Source: Liolophura sinensis (lineage: Eukaryota > Mollusca > Polyplacophora > Chitonida > Chitonidae). Taken from it: 64,000 bases of DNA. The notes below the pieces were generated by a model. That model was not told the DNA's origin. It saw only the letters and a program-made list of their open reading frames with translations, and did not search any database. The DNA is taken from the NCBI RefSeq assembly GCF_032854445.1, contig NW_027017962.1, positions 1-64,000 on the forward strand. Direction: 5' to 3'. Shown piece by piece: positions 23,833-35,662 of this stretch; position 1 is the stretch's first letter, and each line of letters starts with the position of its first letter. The position numbers and the translations under genes are program-made.

Positions 23833-24036
23833 GAGCTTTTGGAAATGACAGAAAGTTTTCTCTGAGATTATTGCATTGAAAACACACTTACATATATAAA
23901 TGGAGTAAAGGAGTTTGCAGACTGTAGGTTATGTTTTACAAACGGTGGGTTTTAAAGGAAAGCCCTGCCATGTCTAATTTTCTGCCAGAGTTAAGTAGTT
24001 TTTACGGATTCCATTGTACAACAAGAAAAAAACCTT

Positions 24037-24087
24037 CTCGACCCCTGGTTTACAAGACCAGTGCTCTAACCGCTGAGCTATGGAGGC
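24037..24087 (-). pseudogene. tRNA-Thr 5'-half gene (type C)
   Basis: 5' half with an unchanged anticodon arm and A box; T arm missing at the usual breakpoint. Confidence 0.87.
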
Positions 24088-24717
24088 TTCATTTCTTTTA
24101 TGTAGACTATAAAAGGTCTATGACTGTAATTGCCAACCATCTGCTGCTTTGCACGGCGATGTTGATTAATCGATTGCTTAGATGTAGTTTTAACGCAGCA
24201 ATCTATAAAATGAAAAATTGAGAAAAGAGATAAGAGAAATGTCCAGAGTAAAGCTTTGTTGTTTGCAAAGTAGCTGTCGGGTTATTGCACACTTGTTGGA
24301 GTGTGGTACGCCTACAGATCGGGCTCAGAGCCTACGCCACCTTTATATCATAAAAAGGGATCTCCAATGGATTTGATCAGCAAACGATTAAACAAGGCCT
24401 CAACTAAAGCTGAAAACATCTTGCTTGCTCTTTAAATAGAATAAACTCTGTCTTTTTAAAACGGTTTGTACATGTTCTATCGACAAATAAAGACGAAAAT
24501 AAAGAAATTGTGAGGTGGTGAAATGACAGAAAGTTTTCTTTGAAACTATTGTATTGCCAACACACTTACATATATAAATGGAGTAAAGAAGTTTGCAGCC
24601 ATTAGGTTTTGTTTTACAAACACAGGATTTTAAAGGAAACTCCTGCCATGTTTCATTTTGTGGCAGAGTTTAATAGTTTTACGGATCTCATTATATAACA
24701 AAAAGATTTCAATTTTA

Positions 24718-24761
24718 AGCCCCCAGAGAGAATCGAACTCTAAACACCTGGTTTACAAGAC
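24718..24761 (-). pseudogene. tRNA-Thr 3'-half fragment (type D)
   Basis: 3' acceptor strand (TGGGGGC), T arm and part of the anticodon arm are present. The sequence then jumps into the usual 5' flank (CTGCTCTTTGACTG), so the 5' half is deleted. Confidence 0.85.
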
Positions 24762-25517
24762 TGCTCTTTGACTGTAACTGCCAACCATCTGCTGTTATAC
24801 ACGGCGATGTTGATAATTGATCGCTTGGCTATGGTTTCAACGCAGCAATCTGTAAAATGAAATAAATACGTGGCGGTAAAAAACAAAATGAGAAAAGAGA
24901 TAAGAGAAATGTCCAGAGTCAAGCTTTGGTGTTTGCAAAGTAGCTGTCGGGTTATTGCACACTTGTTGGAGTGTGGTACGCCTACAGATCGGGCTCAGAG
25001 CCTACGCCACCTTTATATCATACAAAGGAATCTCCAATGGATTTGATCAGCGAACGGTTAAACAAGGCCACAACTGAAGCTGAAAATATCTTGCTGGCAA
25101 TTTTTATGGATTAATGTTAAAAAGCACTGTTGGGAAATTTCCAATGTACAGCAGTGTTCACATTTAAAAAAATAAATTCAAAAAAAAATAAAAAGTCCAT
25201 TTATTTTAATGATTACAAGAGAAATTTCCACAGTTTGTAAAAAATAAACTGTGTCTGTTTGAAACGGCTTACACATGTTCTGTCGACAAGTAAAGAAGAC
25301 AATAAAAACACTGGGTGCTGGCGGAAATTACAAAGTTTTCTCTGAGATTATTGCATTGTCAACACACTTACATATATAAATGGAGTAATGGAGTTTGCAG
25401 ACAGTAGGTTATGATTTACAAACGGTGGATGTTAAAGGAAACCCCTGCCATGTCTCATTTTGTGGCAGAGTTAAGTAGTTTTTACGGATTCCATTATACA
25501 ACAAGAAAAAAAACCTT

Positions 25518-25568
25518 CTCGACTCCTGGTTTACAAGACCAGTGCTCTAACCGCTGAGCTATGGAGGC
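25518..25568 (-). pseudogene. tRNA-Thr 5'-half gene (type C)
   Basis: Same 5'-half structure and breakpoint as 20401, with the same CGACTCC variant next to the anticodon stem. Confidence 0.87.
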
Positions 25569-26317
25569 TTCATTTCTTTTATGTAGACTATAAAAGGTCT
25601 ATGACTGTAATTGCCAACCATCTGCTGCTATACACGGCGATGTTGATTAATCGATTGCTTGGCTGTGGTTTTAACGCAGCAATCTGTAAAATGAAATAAA
25701 TACGCGGCGGTAAAAAACAAATTGAGAAAGGAGATAAGAGAAATGTCCAGAGTAAAGCTTTAGTGTTTGCACTAAATCGAGCTTAGAGATCGAGCTTAGA
25801 GCCTACGCCACCTTTATATCATACAAAAGGATCTCATATAGATTTGATCAGCAAACGGTTAAACAAGGCCACAGCTAAAGCAGAAAAAAGTCTTGCTGGC
25901 AATCTTTATACAATAATGTTAAGAAACACTGTTGGGAAATTTCCAATGCACAGCTATGTTTACATTTAAAAAAAAAAGAAAACATCCATTTGTTATGATG
26001 ATTACAAGAGAAATTTCGACAGTTTGTTAAGAATCAACTCTTTCTTTTTTTAAAGGTTTATATATGTTCTGTCGACAAATAAAGACGAGAATAAAAAAAA
26101 ATTGGGAGCTGGTGGAAATGACAGAAAGTTTTCTCTGAGATTATTGCATTGCCAACACACTTATATATATAAATGGAGTAAAGATGTTTGCAGCCATTAA
26201 GTTTTGTTTGACAAACACAGGATTTTTAAGGAAATCCCTGCAATGTTTCATTTTGTGGCAGAGCTTGATAGTTTTACGAATTCCAAAATTTATCAAAAAA
26301 TTAAAAATTGTTTTTAA

Positions 26318-26390
26318 AGCCCCCAGAGAGAATCGAACTCTCGACCCCTGGTTTACAAGACCAGTGCTCTAACCGCTGAGCTATGGAGGC
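26318..26390 (-). tRNA. tRNA-Thr-TGT: tRNA-Thr(TGT), type A
   Basis: Intact type A gene, all stems paired apart from the usual T·G wobble. Last intact-looking copy of the array. Looks functional. Confidence 0.95.
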
Positions 26391-27171
26391 TTCATTTCTC
26401 CTGAATAGACATGAAAAGCTCTTTGACTGTAATTGCCAACCATCTGCTGCTATACACGGCGATGTTGATTAATCGATCGCTTGGCTGTGATTTTAAAGCA
26501 GTAATCTGTAAGATGAAATGAATACGTGACGTTAAAAAACTAACTGAGAAAAGAGATAAGAGAAATGTCCAGAGTAAAGCTTTGTTGTTTGCAAAGTAGC
26601 TGTCGGGTTATTGCACACTTGTTGGAGTGTGGTACGCCTACAGATCGGGCTCAGAGCCTACGCCACCTTTATATCATACAATAGGATCTCCAATGGATTT
26701 GATCAGCAAACGGTTAAACAAAGCCTCAACTAAAGCTGAAAATATCTTGCTGGCAATTTTTAGAGAGTAATGTTAAAAAACACTGTTGGGAAATTTCCAA
26801 TGCACAGCTATGTTTACATTTAAAAAAAAAGAAAACATCCATTTGTTATGATGATTACAAGAGAAATTTCGACAGTTTGTAAAGAATCAACTCTTTCTTT
26901 TTTTAAAGGTTTATACATGTTGTGTCGACAAATAAAGACGAGAATAAAAAAAAAATTGGGAGCTGGTGGAAATGACAGAAAGTTTTCTCTGAGATTATTG
27001 CATTGCCAACACACTTATATATATAAATTGAGTAAAGATCTTTGCAGCCATTAGGTTTTGTTTTACAAACACAGGATTTTTAAGGAAATCCCCGCAATGT
27101 CTCATTTTGTGGCAGAGCTTGATAGTTTTACGAATTCCCAACTGTATCAAAAAAATAAAACTTGTTTTTAA

Positions 27172-27244
27172 AGCCACAAGAGAGAATCGAACTCTCGACC
27201 CCTGGTTTACAAGAACAGTGCTCTAACCGCTGAGCTATGGAGGC
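27172..27244 (-). pseudogene. degenerate tRNA-Thr (type A-like)
   Basis: Full length, but the 3' acceptor strand is TTGTGGC, giving two mismatches, and the anticodon stem has CTGTT opposite ACCAG, a further mismatch. Promoter boxes remain, so transcription is possible, but the folded product would be poor. Confidence 0.7.
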
Positions 27245-28030
27245 TTCATTTCTCCTTCATAGACATTATAAGCTCTTTGACTGTAATTGCCAACCATCTG
27301 CTGCTATACACGGCGATGTTGATTAATCGATCGCTTGGCTGTGATTTTAACGCAGTAATCTGTAAGATGAAATGAATACGTGACGTTAAAAAACTAATTG
27401 AGAAAAGAGATAAGAGAAATGTCCAGAGTAAAGCTTTGTTGTTTGCAAAGTAGCTGTCGGGTTATTGCACACTTGTTGGAGTGTGGTACGCCTACAGATC
27501 GGGCTCAGAGCCTACGCCACCTTTATATCATACAAAAGGATCTCCAATGGATTTGATCAGCAAACGGTTAAACAAAGCCTCAACTAAAGCTGAAAATATC
27601 TTGCTGGCAATTTTTATAGAGTAATGTTAAAAAACACTGTTGGGAAATTTCCAGTGTACAGCAGTGTTCCCCATTTAAAAAAATAAATTCAAAAAAAAAA
27701 TAAAACATCCATTTATTTTAATGATTACAAGAGAAATTTCCACAGTTTGTAAAAAATAAACTGTGTCTGTTTGAAACGGTTTATACATGTTCTGTCGACA
27801 AATAAAGAAGACAATGAAAACACTGGGTGCTGGTGGAAATGACAGAAAGTTTTCTCTGAGATTATTGCATTGCCAACACACTTACATATATAAATGGAGT
27901 AAAGGAGTTTGCAGATTGTAGGTTATGTTTTACAAACGGTGGGTTTTAAAGGAAAGCCCTGCCGTGTCTCATTTTTTGGCAGAGTTAAGTAGTTTTTACG
28001 GATTCCATTGTACAACAAGAAAAAAACCTT

Positions 28031-28081
28031 CTCGACCCCTGGTTTACAAGACCAGTGCTCTAACCGCTGAGCTATGGAGGC
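28031..28081 (-). pseudogene. tRNA-Thr 5'-half gene (type C)
   Basis: 5' half with intact A box and anticodon arm, T arm missing at the common breakpoint. Confidence 0.87.
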
Positions 28082-28726
28082 TTCATTTCTTTTATGTAGA
28101 CTATAAAAGGTCTATGACTGTAATTGCCAACCTTCTGCTGCTTTGCACGGCGATGTTGATTAATCGACTGCTTGGCTGTGGTTTTAACGCAGCAATCTGT
28201 AAAATGAAATAAATACGCGGTGGTGAAAAACAAATTGAGAAAGGAGATAAGAGAAATAACCAGAGTAAAGCTTTAGTGTTTGCAAAGTAGCTGTCGGGTT
28301 ATTGCACACTTGTTGGAGTGTGGTACGCCTACAGATCGGGCTTAGAGACTACGCCACCTTTTTATCATACAAAGGATCTCTAATGGATTTGATCAGCAAA
28401 CGGTTAAACAAGGCCTCAACTAAAGCTGAAAACATCTTGCTTGCTCTTTAAATAGAATAAACTCTGTCTTTTTAAAACGGTTTGTACATGTTCTATCGAC
28501 AAATAAAGACGAAAATAAAGAAGGTGGTGAAATGACAGAAAGTTTTCTTTGAAACTATTGTATTGCCAACACACTTACATATATAAATGGAGTAAAGAAG
28601 TTTGCAGCCATTAGGTTTTGTTTTACAAACACGGGATTTTAAAGGAAACTCCTGCCATGTTTCATTTTGTGGCAGAGTTTAATAGTTTTACGGATCCCAT
28701 TATATAACAAAAAGATTTCAATTTTA

Positions 28727-28770
28727 AGCCCCCATAGAGAATCGAACTCGTAACACCTGGTTTACAAGGC
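28727..28770 (-). pseudogene. tRNA-Thr 3'-half fragment (type D)
   Basis: Same structure as the copy at 24718, with more substitutions in the T arm. The 5' half is deleted. Confidence 0.83.
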
Positions 28771-29265
28771 TGCTCTTTGACTGTAACTGCCAACCATCTG
28801 CTGTTATACACGGCGATGTTGATAATTGATCGCTTGGCTATGGTTTCAACGCAGCAATCTGTAAAACGAAATAAATACGTGGCGGTAAAAAACAAAATGA
28901 GAAAAGAGATAAGAGAAATGTCCAGAGTAAAGCTTGGGTGTTTGCAAAATGTTGGACTGTTGTACGCCTACAGATTGAGCTTATAGCCTACGCCACCTTT
29001 TTATCATACAAGGGGATCTCTAATGGATTTGATCTGCAAACGGTTAAATAAGGCCACAACTAAAGCCGAAAAATTCTTGCTGGCAATTTTTATAGAATAA
29101 TGACCAAAGACACTGTTGGGAAATTTCCAATGCACAGCTATGTTCACATTAAAAAAAAGAATTAAAAAAAAACAACAACACCCATTTGTTATGATCATTA
29201 CAAAAGAATTTTTTACTCTTGAGAAAGACTCATTTCTGTTGCATTTAAATGGTTGATACATGTTA

Positions 29266-30060
29266 GTAGTATAGAGCGTTGCGAACGTGTCTTATTGATG
29301 CGGAGGAGGTAGACGGAGGAGTTGAGGCGTGGGTGTCGTTGAGTCCGCGCTCTGTCGTTGAGTCCGTGCTCTGAGCAATGGGATGATCGCGCGGTTTGTG
29401 CGCCTGAATTTCGTTGACGTTCGCGTTGACTGACTCATGGGTGACCTCCAAAACTGAACGTCGGCTTGCAAAGTTGGTAGCTCCTTTAGCTCCATGTCGC
29501 CTTAAAACTGACCATTGGGTGAGCTTCAATCCGCGCCCAACTGACAAAGAGGACGATGACGGAACTTAATTTTGTTGACAAATGCATGTACACATAGAGA
29601 AAAGCATTTAATGCATATACTGGAGAATAAAGTATAAAGCATATAAGAAAAGAATAAATAAAATAAAATTAATAAAAATTTTAAAAAAAAAATAAAGAAA
29701 ATTATATAAGGGATAATTTTACTGAGAAGTAGTATTAGTATTTTATAGTATAGTGTGTGTAGTGTAGTATTCGTATTGTATAGTGATGAGGGAGAAGGGA
29801 GCAAAACGTCGGCTTGTAAAGTTTGGGTGTTGAGTTGTGTGGCGCCAAAACGGGTCAATGAGGTGGTTGGGTTGGGTGTGTGTGTTTTCCCGCTCGGTAA
29901 TTTCGTTGAGATCCGCACTGGCGTCGTCCAGTGAGCGAGGAGGATGAGGGTGTCGTGCCCAAGAAGGGAACAAAACAACATTATATAGTAATTAGCGTTA
30001 ATCAAGTTTCTTTCGCAGATTGCTAAAGAATGCAATTACAGTAATAATTTGGTTCATTTT
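29266..30060. other. non-coding stretch with a diverged internal duplication
   Basis: No recognisable gene. Two copies of a block can be seen: ACGTCGGCTTGCAAAGTTGG near 29458 and ACGTCGGCTTGTAAAGTTTG near 29805, preceded or followed in each by a GTAATTTCGTTGA-like motif. An A/T-rich simple region lies between. Minus-strand open frames are low-complexity and not supported as genes. Confidence 0.5.
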
Positions 30061-30065
30061 GTCTT

Positions 30066-31463
30066 TCATTGCCCAGGGTATATTCTGGGCAATATCTGAA
30101 AAGATTTCATTCTCCGAATGGCTCTTTCCACATGGATCCTGACCTTGGCTATTGAACGACTTTCAATTTCTTTCTGAGTCAAAAACTTTCCTTTACCCCA
30201 CTTGCGTTTCCTGGTAAATGCTGGTATGGTCAGGGTGGCATGTCTCAGTGTTAACAAGTCACGTATGTTAAAGCCCCTGTCAGCCATGAAATCATCACGT
30301 GGTTCAATCAGATCAAGAATACCGCTATGTTCTGTGATATACCTGTCCGATGCATTTCCGCCAAAAAGATCTGATAGGTAACTTATTGTGCCAGCTGGTG
30401 TTACTCCTACACCAGTAAGTAAGTAATTTCCCGGTGTTATGTGATTTATAGCTGCTGTAAGTTAATGCCTGGGATCCTGGAGCTCGTGGTCTTTGAAAGA
30501 AAAACTCTGTACAGTCTATCACCGCTTGCGTTTTGGGAAAATGTTTCTTAAAACTGCTGGGCATGAATCGCTTAACTTGTGTCTGCATATACAAGCCGGA
30601 AATGCTTCTTTCTGCCTTACATAATTTCAGAAATACTCACTCTATTCATTATAAAGATATAATGTTGCATGGGATATTTACATTTAGAAATCATTTGTGT
30701 CAACCATATGTTCTCCTCACTGACAAGTGTTTCTCCAGGAACATATGGGTAATGGGGGTTAGCCAGTCAGATATGACAGTGTTCTTTGTGATCTGGTTCA
30801 ACCATTTCATCTTCTGACACGTTCGTAGAAGAATTTGTCAACCTAAAAAGGGATGAAAATAACAGATGTAGAAAAATTTAATTAAAGGATACATGAAGTA
30901 TAATTAATGTAGTACAAGTACGTTCCCAGTTTGGATGACTGTCATTTTCGACAGATTATTTATAAGTTTACCTTTGAGACAATTTCCTACATGAAGTCAA
31001 AGTACTAATGAGTCGATGGTGGCACATTATTTCATCTTCGAAACTTCAACACTGCCCACTATACCAGGTTATACTAGCTTACATGAATAATGTAGAGACA
31101 GTTCTTTCTCCGAGTCTCAGAGATAACAAGAAATAGCCTATACATCAACAACAACATCAGATGACCAGAGTTTTGATTAAGCGAAGAAATGCTAAATTTA
31201 GAACGGAAATGGCCATACTAACCGCCTGTTTGTGTCGGATTTCCACGGAAACACCGTCGGCAAAGGGCTGTCTGCATTCGGACCAGCACCTCCGATGAAA
31301 TGTAATGAGCACACCCTTGAGAATGTATTCGGCACCCAGCTTCGCTCACCTCGAGCCATGTGAACCCATGCGCGACGCAAACTATTCTGTTTTCGAGTAG
31401 GAAATTGATGAAAGGTAACGATACTTGCTTTCTTTGTTGTGTTTTTTCACTGCAGCGTTGCAT
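30066..31463 (-). pseudogene. THAP-domain plus DDE transposase, decayed
   Basis: On minus, a THAP-type DNA-binding region comes first (31463-31198; RSWVPNTFSRVCSLHF and the end motif LPTVFPW). A catalytic region follows at 30594-30066. The catalytic acids are visible as D in TQAVIDCTEFF, D in MADRGFNIRD and E in IHVERAIRRMK, the order of the DDE_Tnp_4 family. Such proteins cut and paste PIF/Harbinger- or ISL2EU-type elements. At least one frameshift lies in the THAP part and another between 30290 and 30420. Terminal inverted repeats were not found. Superfamily assignment is uncertain. Confidence 0.8.
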
Positions 31464-32867
31464 CCCGGAACACAGCGAAAGAAATTAGGCATTTTGGCTA
31501 TCAATTGTCAAATTCTGGCCCTACCGCTGGGGCTCGGATGATGCTAAATTTATCTTCGATGCGAAAGAGCTCTCCTTTTCAAGGGCACAACTCATGATCT
31601 CGAATTATACGTATTAGGATCATGTTAATGAGAATGTCATTATTTTGTTTAGTGTCTACGCTGCGATGCCCCCGTCTAGTGAAGACACATCGCCTAAAAA
31701 AACATCGACTTTTCTGTCTCAGTTGGTATACCCGAACACTCGCCGTAGTATAAACACCTGCCGTATTTCGTACTATAAATGGTCCAATTTTCGATACTTG
31801 AGATTTACTTGTGAACTGCATTCGAAGTGGCACAGCGAGTGTTACATAACCGTATGCAATTGTTTTGCTTTGTGGTTTGAATCTTAAAGCATTGATGACA
31901 AGGCTCAAACATGTTTGGTATGGAGCGAAACATTTTAGGACAGTTTTAACAAGGGGAATAAATCTGGGGTGTATTATCATTGTATAATGAGTTACTTCCC
32001 CTGAATTTTATGGAGCGAAACATATCACCCACCACTGTTCGCTTCTGCACATACACGAAAAGGTATGACTGCCGATTCCAACAGATAATTATGTGACATG
32101 ACAAGCTATTCTATAAGACAATCCAGAAGCTAGAGACCACATGAAGAAATTCGTCCCGCAAAAATATTACACAGCAATATAAATGTACCTTATGGAATTC
32201 ATTCCAAAAGATTGTTAAGGAATTTCTTTCAGTGTGGGCCTGCATAGTTACACAAGGCTTAGTTCTACCTTCAGTTCAGCCCAGCTTATATTTAGCCGAC
32301 GGGGATACCGAGACAAAAGAGGAAAAGAAAACAAACAAAAATAATAATATTTAAAAAAATAAACAAATAAATGCCAGGGGCTCTTTAATTTTCAACATTA
32401 TTCATACCTTCATTAAAACACCATTTTATTTGCTTTGCAATGAAAATGCATATAGCCGCTTACCTGCCAAAGCATAGGTAAGATATCAGCATTTAAACAC
32501 AGGGCTGCACATCTAGCTTTATACATTAATTCATAACACTGACCACGCTTTATTCATACATTTTTAGACAATGTTGTATATATCAAAGTTTTTAGAAATA
32601 TAGGATTCTCATAAACACTAAGAACCTTTGGAGAGAAATGTGTACCTTGTTGTAAGACCTGTGTTGATTTCCTCAAGCCACCATTAATTTGGAGTGGTTA
32701 TCTCCGCTTCTTGTAAAGATGTATTCCCAAATGTGCCAATTTTCATGCATTTTAAGATAATGTTGTATATATCAAAGTTGTTAGAAATATAGGATTCCCA
32801 TAAACACCAATAATGGTCGCCCAAAGTTAAGCTGGTCACCTAAATGGCTCTTTTTATTTTAAAACGG
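31464..32867. other. no gene seen; one small dispersed duplication
   Basis: The only structure noted is a 60-bp block present twice: AATGTTGTATATATCAAAGT near 32572 and again near 32761, each followed by AGAAATATAGGATTC. The rest is unassigned. Confidence 0.4.
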
Positions 32868-33085
32868 TCATTCAGACAACCATATATGAGACTGTCGACC
32901 AGTGTTTACACGGTGTCATTCAGACGACCGCATATAACAGAATGTGGTATATGACTACTTTTGGTCGACCAGTGTTTACACGGTGTCATTCACACGATCA
33001 CATATGTTGTACATGTCTGCCTTTGGTAGACCAGCTTTATACACAGTGTCATTCAGACGACCGTATATGAGAACGTCGATGTCGC
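32868..33085. repeat. short tandem repeat, about 60-bp unit
   Basis: Three to four imperfect copies of a block containing GTCATTCAGACGACC, CATATATGA and CGACCAGTGTTTACACGGT. Followed by a (CACT/CACA)n run. Confidence 0.7.
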
Positions 33086-33370
33086 GGCACACTCACACAC
33101 TCACACACTCACACGTCACTATCCTCCTCACCATCATCATCATCCTCCCTGACAGGTCCCGAGGACCGTCTATTATGAACCATTTTGCAAAATCTGCAAC
33201 GTCCACAGTAAGTATTATATGTATCATAAACCGCTCACACCCCGTAATATTAGTGGTCCCGTAGACCTCGTATTTCCAATGATATGTAGCCGCCTTATAA
33301 TGGAGATATATAGATATATAGCTATATTGATAGTCTCTTCTGCACTGTCCAACAGTATATATATTAATTT

Positions 33371-33775
33371 ATATAGAATAATGACCAAAGACACTGTTGG
33401 GAAATTTCGAATGCACAGCTATGTTCACATTTTAAAAAAAGAATTGAAAAAAAAACATCCATTTGTTATGATGATTACAAAAGAAATTTTGAAAGTTTAT
33501 AAAGAATAAAGTCTGTCTTTTTTAAACGGTTTATACATGTTCTGTCGACAAATAAAGACGAGAAGAAAAAAATTGGGAGCTGATGGAAAATTTTCTCAAA
33601 AACTATTGCATTACCAACACAGATACATATAAATGGAGTAAAGTAGTTTGCAACCATTAGGTTTTGTGTTACAAACACTGGATTTTAAAGGAAACTCCTT
33701 CCATGTCTCATTTTGTGACAGAGTTTAATACTTTTACGGATTCCATTATAAAACAAAAAAAACTTTTAAAAATCT
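33371..33775. repeat. detached spacer of tRNA array 2, no tRNA
   Basis: AATAATGACCAAAGACACTG through TTATACATGTTCTGTCGACA to TTTTACGGATTCCATTATA matches the spacer of the Thr units, closest to that at 29090. The tRNA-Thr itself is absent. It lies 4 kb beyond the end of the array. Confidence 0.82.
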
Positions 33776-35040
33776 CTCATTTCTGAGCAGAGTGCTGAGA
33801 GTAAGCTGTTTGCGCGTTCTGAACTAGAACGTATCCTTTCATATCTCAGCAGATAAGCTTGTGTGCTGACATTAAACTCCTTGCGCGTTCTGAACTATAA
33901 GTCATCTTCTCATTCCTGAGCAAATCAGCCTGTTTGCTGACTCTAAACTGCTTGCGCGTTTTGGACTAGAAGTCATCGTTTCATTTCTTAGCAGATAAGG
34001 TTGTTTGCTGACATTAAACTGCTTGCACCTTCTGAACCAGAGCTCATCTCATTTCTGAGCAGATAACCCGGTGTGCTGACAGTAAAATGCTTGTGCGTTC
34101 TGAACTACAACTCATTCTTTCATTTGTGAACAGATAAGATCAAGCGGTTGACAGTAAAATTTTTGGGCGCACTCGCTTCGAAGTCATCTGTTTAATTGGG
34201 ACCAGATAAGCTTGTGCGCTGACAGAAAAATGCTTGGGCGTACTGGACTCGAACTTATCTCTCCATTTGTGACCAGATAAACACGTGCTGTTGACAGTAA
34301 AATTTTTGGGCGTACTCGATTCGAAGTCATCTGTTTAATTGGGACCAGATAAGCTTGTGCGCTGACAGAAAAATGCTTGGGCGTACTGGACTCGAACTTA
34401 TCCCTCCATTTGTGACCAGATAAACACGTGCTGTTGACAGTAAAATATTTGCACGTCCTGGACTCGACCTTATCACCTCATTTTGTGCTAATAGTGAAAT
34501 TTGTGACCAGCTTTACTCATTTATTTATTTATTTGATTGGACGTTTTGCACCATATTCCAGAATATTTTACTTATATGACAGCGTCCAGCATTATGGTGG
34601 GAGGAATCCGGGCAGTGCCCGGAGGAAACCTAGACCTTCCCACGCACGACCGGAAAGGAAGCCAACTTGAGCTAGACTTCAACTCCCACCGACGAGGTTT
34701 CTGTCTTGTGACCCGATAAGGATGTGTGCTGACAGTAAAATGCTTGCACGTATTGGACTCGAACTCATTTCCTCAGCTGTGGCCAGAAAAAGTTGTGTGC
34801 TGGCAGTAAAACGCTTGCTGGTACTGGAATCGAACTCCTTCCCTCGGTTGTGAACAGTGAAAGATGTGCGCTGAGAGTAAAATGCTTGCTCGTCTGAAAT
34901 CGAACTCATTCCAATAGTTGTGTCGAGATAAGGATGTATGCTGCCAGCTTGTGCGTATTAGACTCGAACCCATTCTCCTCATTTTTGACAAGATAAAGAT
35001 GTGCTGTTGACAGTAAAATGCTTGCGCTTGATTACAAGGG
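33775..35040. repeat. minisatellite, unit about 67 bp
   Basis: About 17 diverged units built on GACCAGATAAGCTTGTGTGC, TGACAGTAAAATGCTTG and GCGTACTGGACTCGAACTCA. It is split by a SINE at 34531-34690. Units near 34180 and 34310 form an almost exact two-unit repeat. Many units contain GGACTCGAACT, which on minus is close to a tRNA B box; whether this matters is unknown. Confidence 0.8.
34531..34690 (-). mobile_element. diverged SINE copy inside the minisatellite
   Basis: TTTGATTGGACGTTTTGCAC, CCAGCATTATGGTGGGAGGA and CCGGAAAGGAAGCCAA match the SINE at 2916 antisense with many changes. The tRNA head is mostly missing. Confidence 0.8.
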
Positions 35041-35067
35041 ATTTTAAACTTCAAAACATTATTGTGA

Positions 35068-35334
35068 TTGATTTTTTTTTTGATTGGTGTTTTACGCCGT
35101 ACTCAAGAATATTTCACTTATACGACGGCGGCCAGCATTATGGTGGGCGGAAACCGGGCAGAGCCCGGGGGGAAACCCACGACCATCCGCAGGTTGCTGA
35201 CAGACCTTCCCACATACGGCCGGAGAGGAAGCCAGCATGAGCTGGACTTGAACTCACATCGACCGCATTGGTGAGAGACTCCTGGGTCATTACGCTGCGC
35301 TAGCGCGCTAACCAACTGAGCCTCGGAGGCTCCT
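35068..35334 (-). mobile_element. full-length SINE
   Basis: Complete antisense copy from T-run to tRNA head (CTAACCAACTGAGCCTCGG). The 15-bp target duplication AAAACATTATTGTGA is at 35053-35067 and 35335-35349. The perfect duplication suggests a fairly recent insertion. Confidence 0.95.
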
Positions 35335-35662
35335 AAAACATTATTGTGAAAGAAAACATACTAAACCAATGTCTCTTGCTATACCGGTGTTTAATGGATC
35401 TCATGAATCCACTAATGTGGATACACAACGGAACGATACATATAAATAATACAGATACGCCATGTTGGAGATTGAACTGCATCAACAGGCTCAGTCACTG
35501 TTCTTGGAACTGGGTTGAGGCTCATTCGCTTCTGAGTTGAAGATGGACATAGAAATCTTCGGCATACCATCCTCCCATACAAACACCCTCACCCCACTGT
35601 GGGATTAAAGAAATTTCGTTAGACCATCTGTTTAGTCCATTTCTGCCACTGCACTAGGGACA

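Larger units (their letters stand above)
14925..29265. repeat. tRNA array 2, tRNA-Thr(TGT) units
   Basis: About sixteen units of 0.7-1.0 kb share CTTTGACTGTAATTGCCAAC, CGATGTTGATTAATCGAT, GTTTGCAAAGTAGCTGTCGG and ACGCCACCTTTATATCATAC blocks. Each unit has one tRNA-Thr or a damaged version on minus. By tRNA and flank the units fall into types: A (acceptor GCCCCCA), B (GCCTCCA with a SINE piece before it), C (5' half only) and D (3' half only). From left the order is A B A B A C B A C C D C A A-like C D. Open frames in the spacers repeat with the units and show no family features. Confidence 0.92.

Noticed and set aside
29526-30035. 169-codon minus-strand frame
   Set aside because: Hydrophobic low-complexity translation of an A/T-rich stretch; no support.
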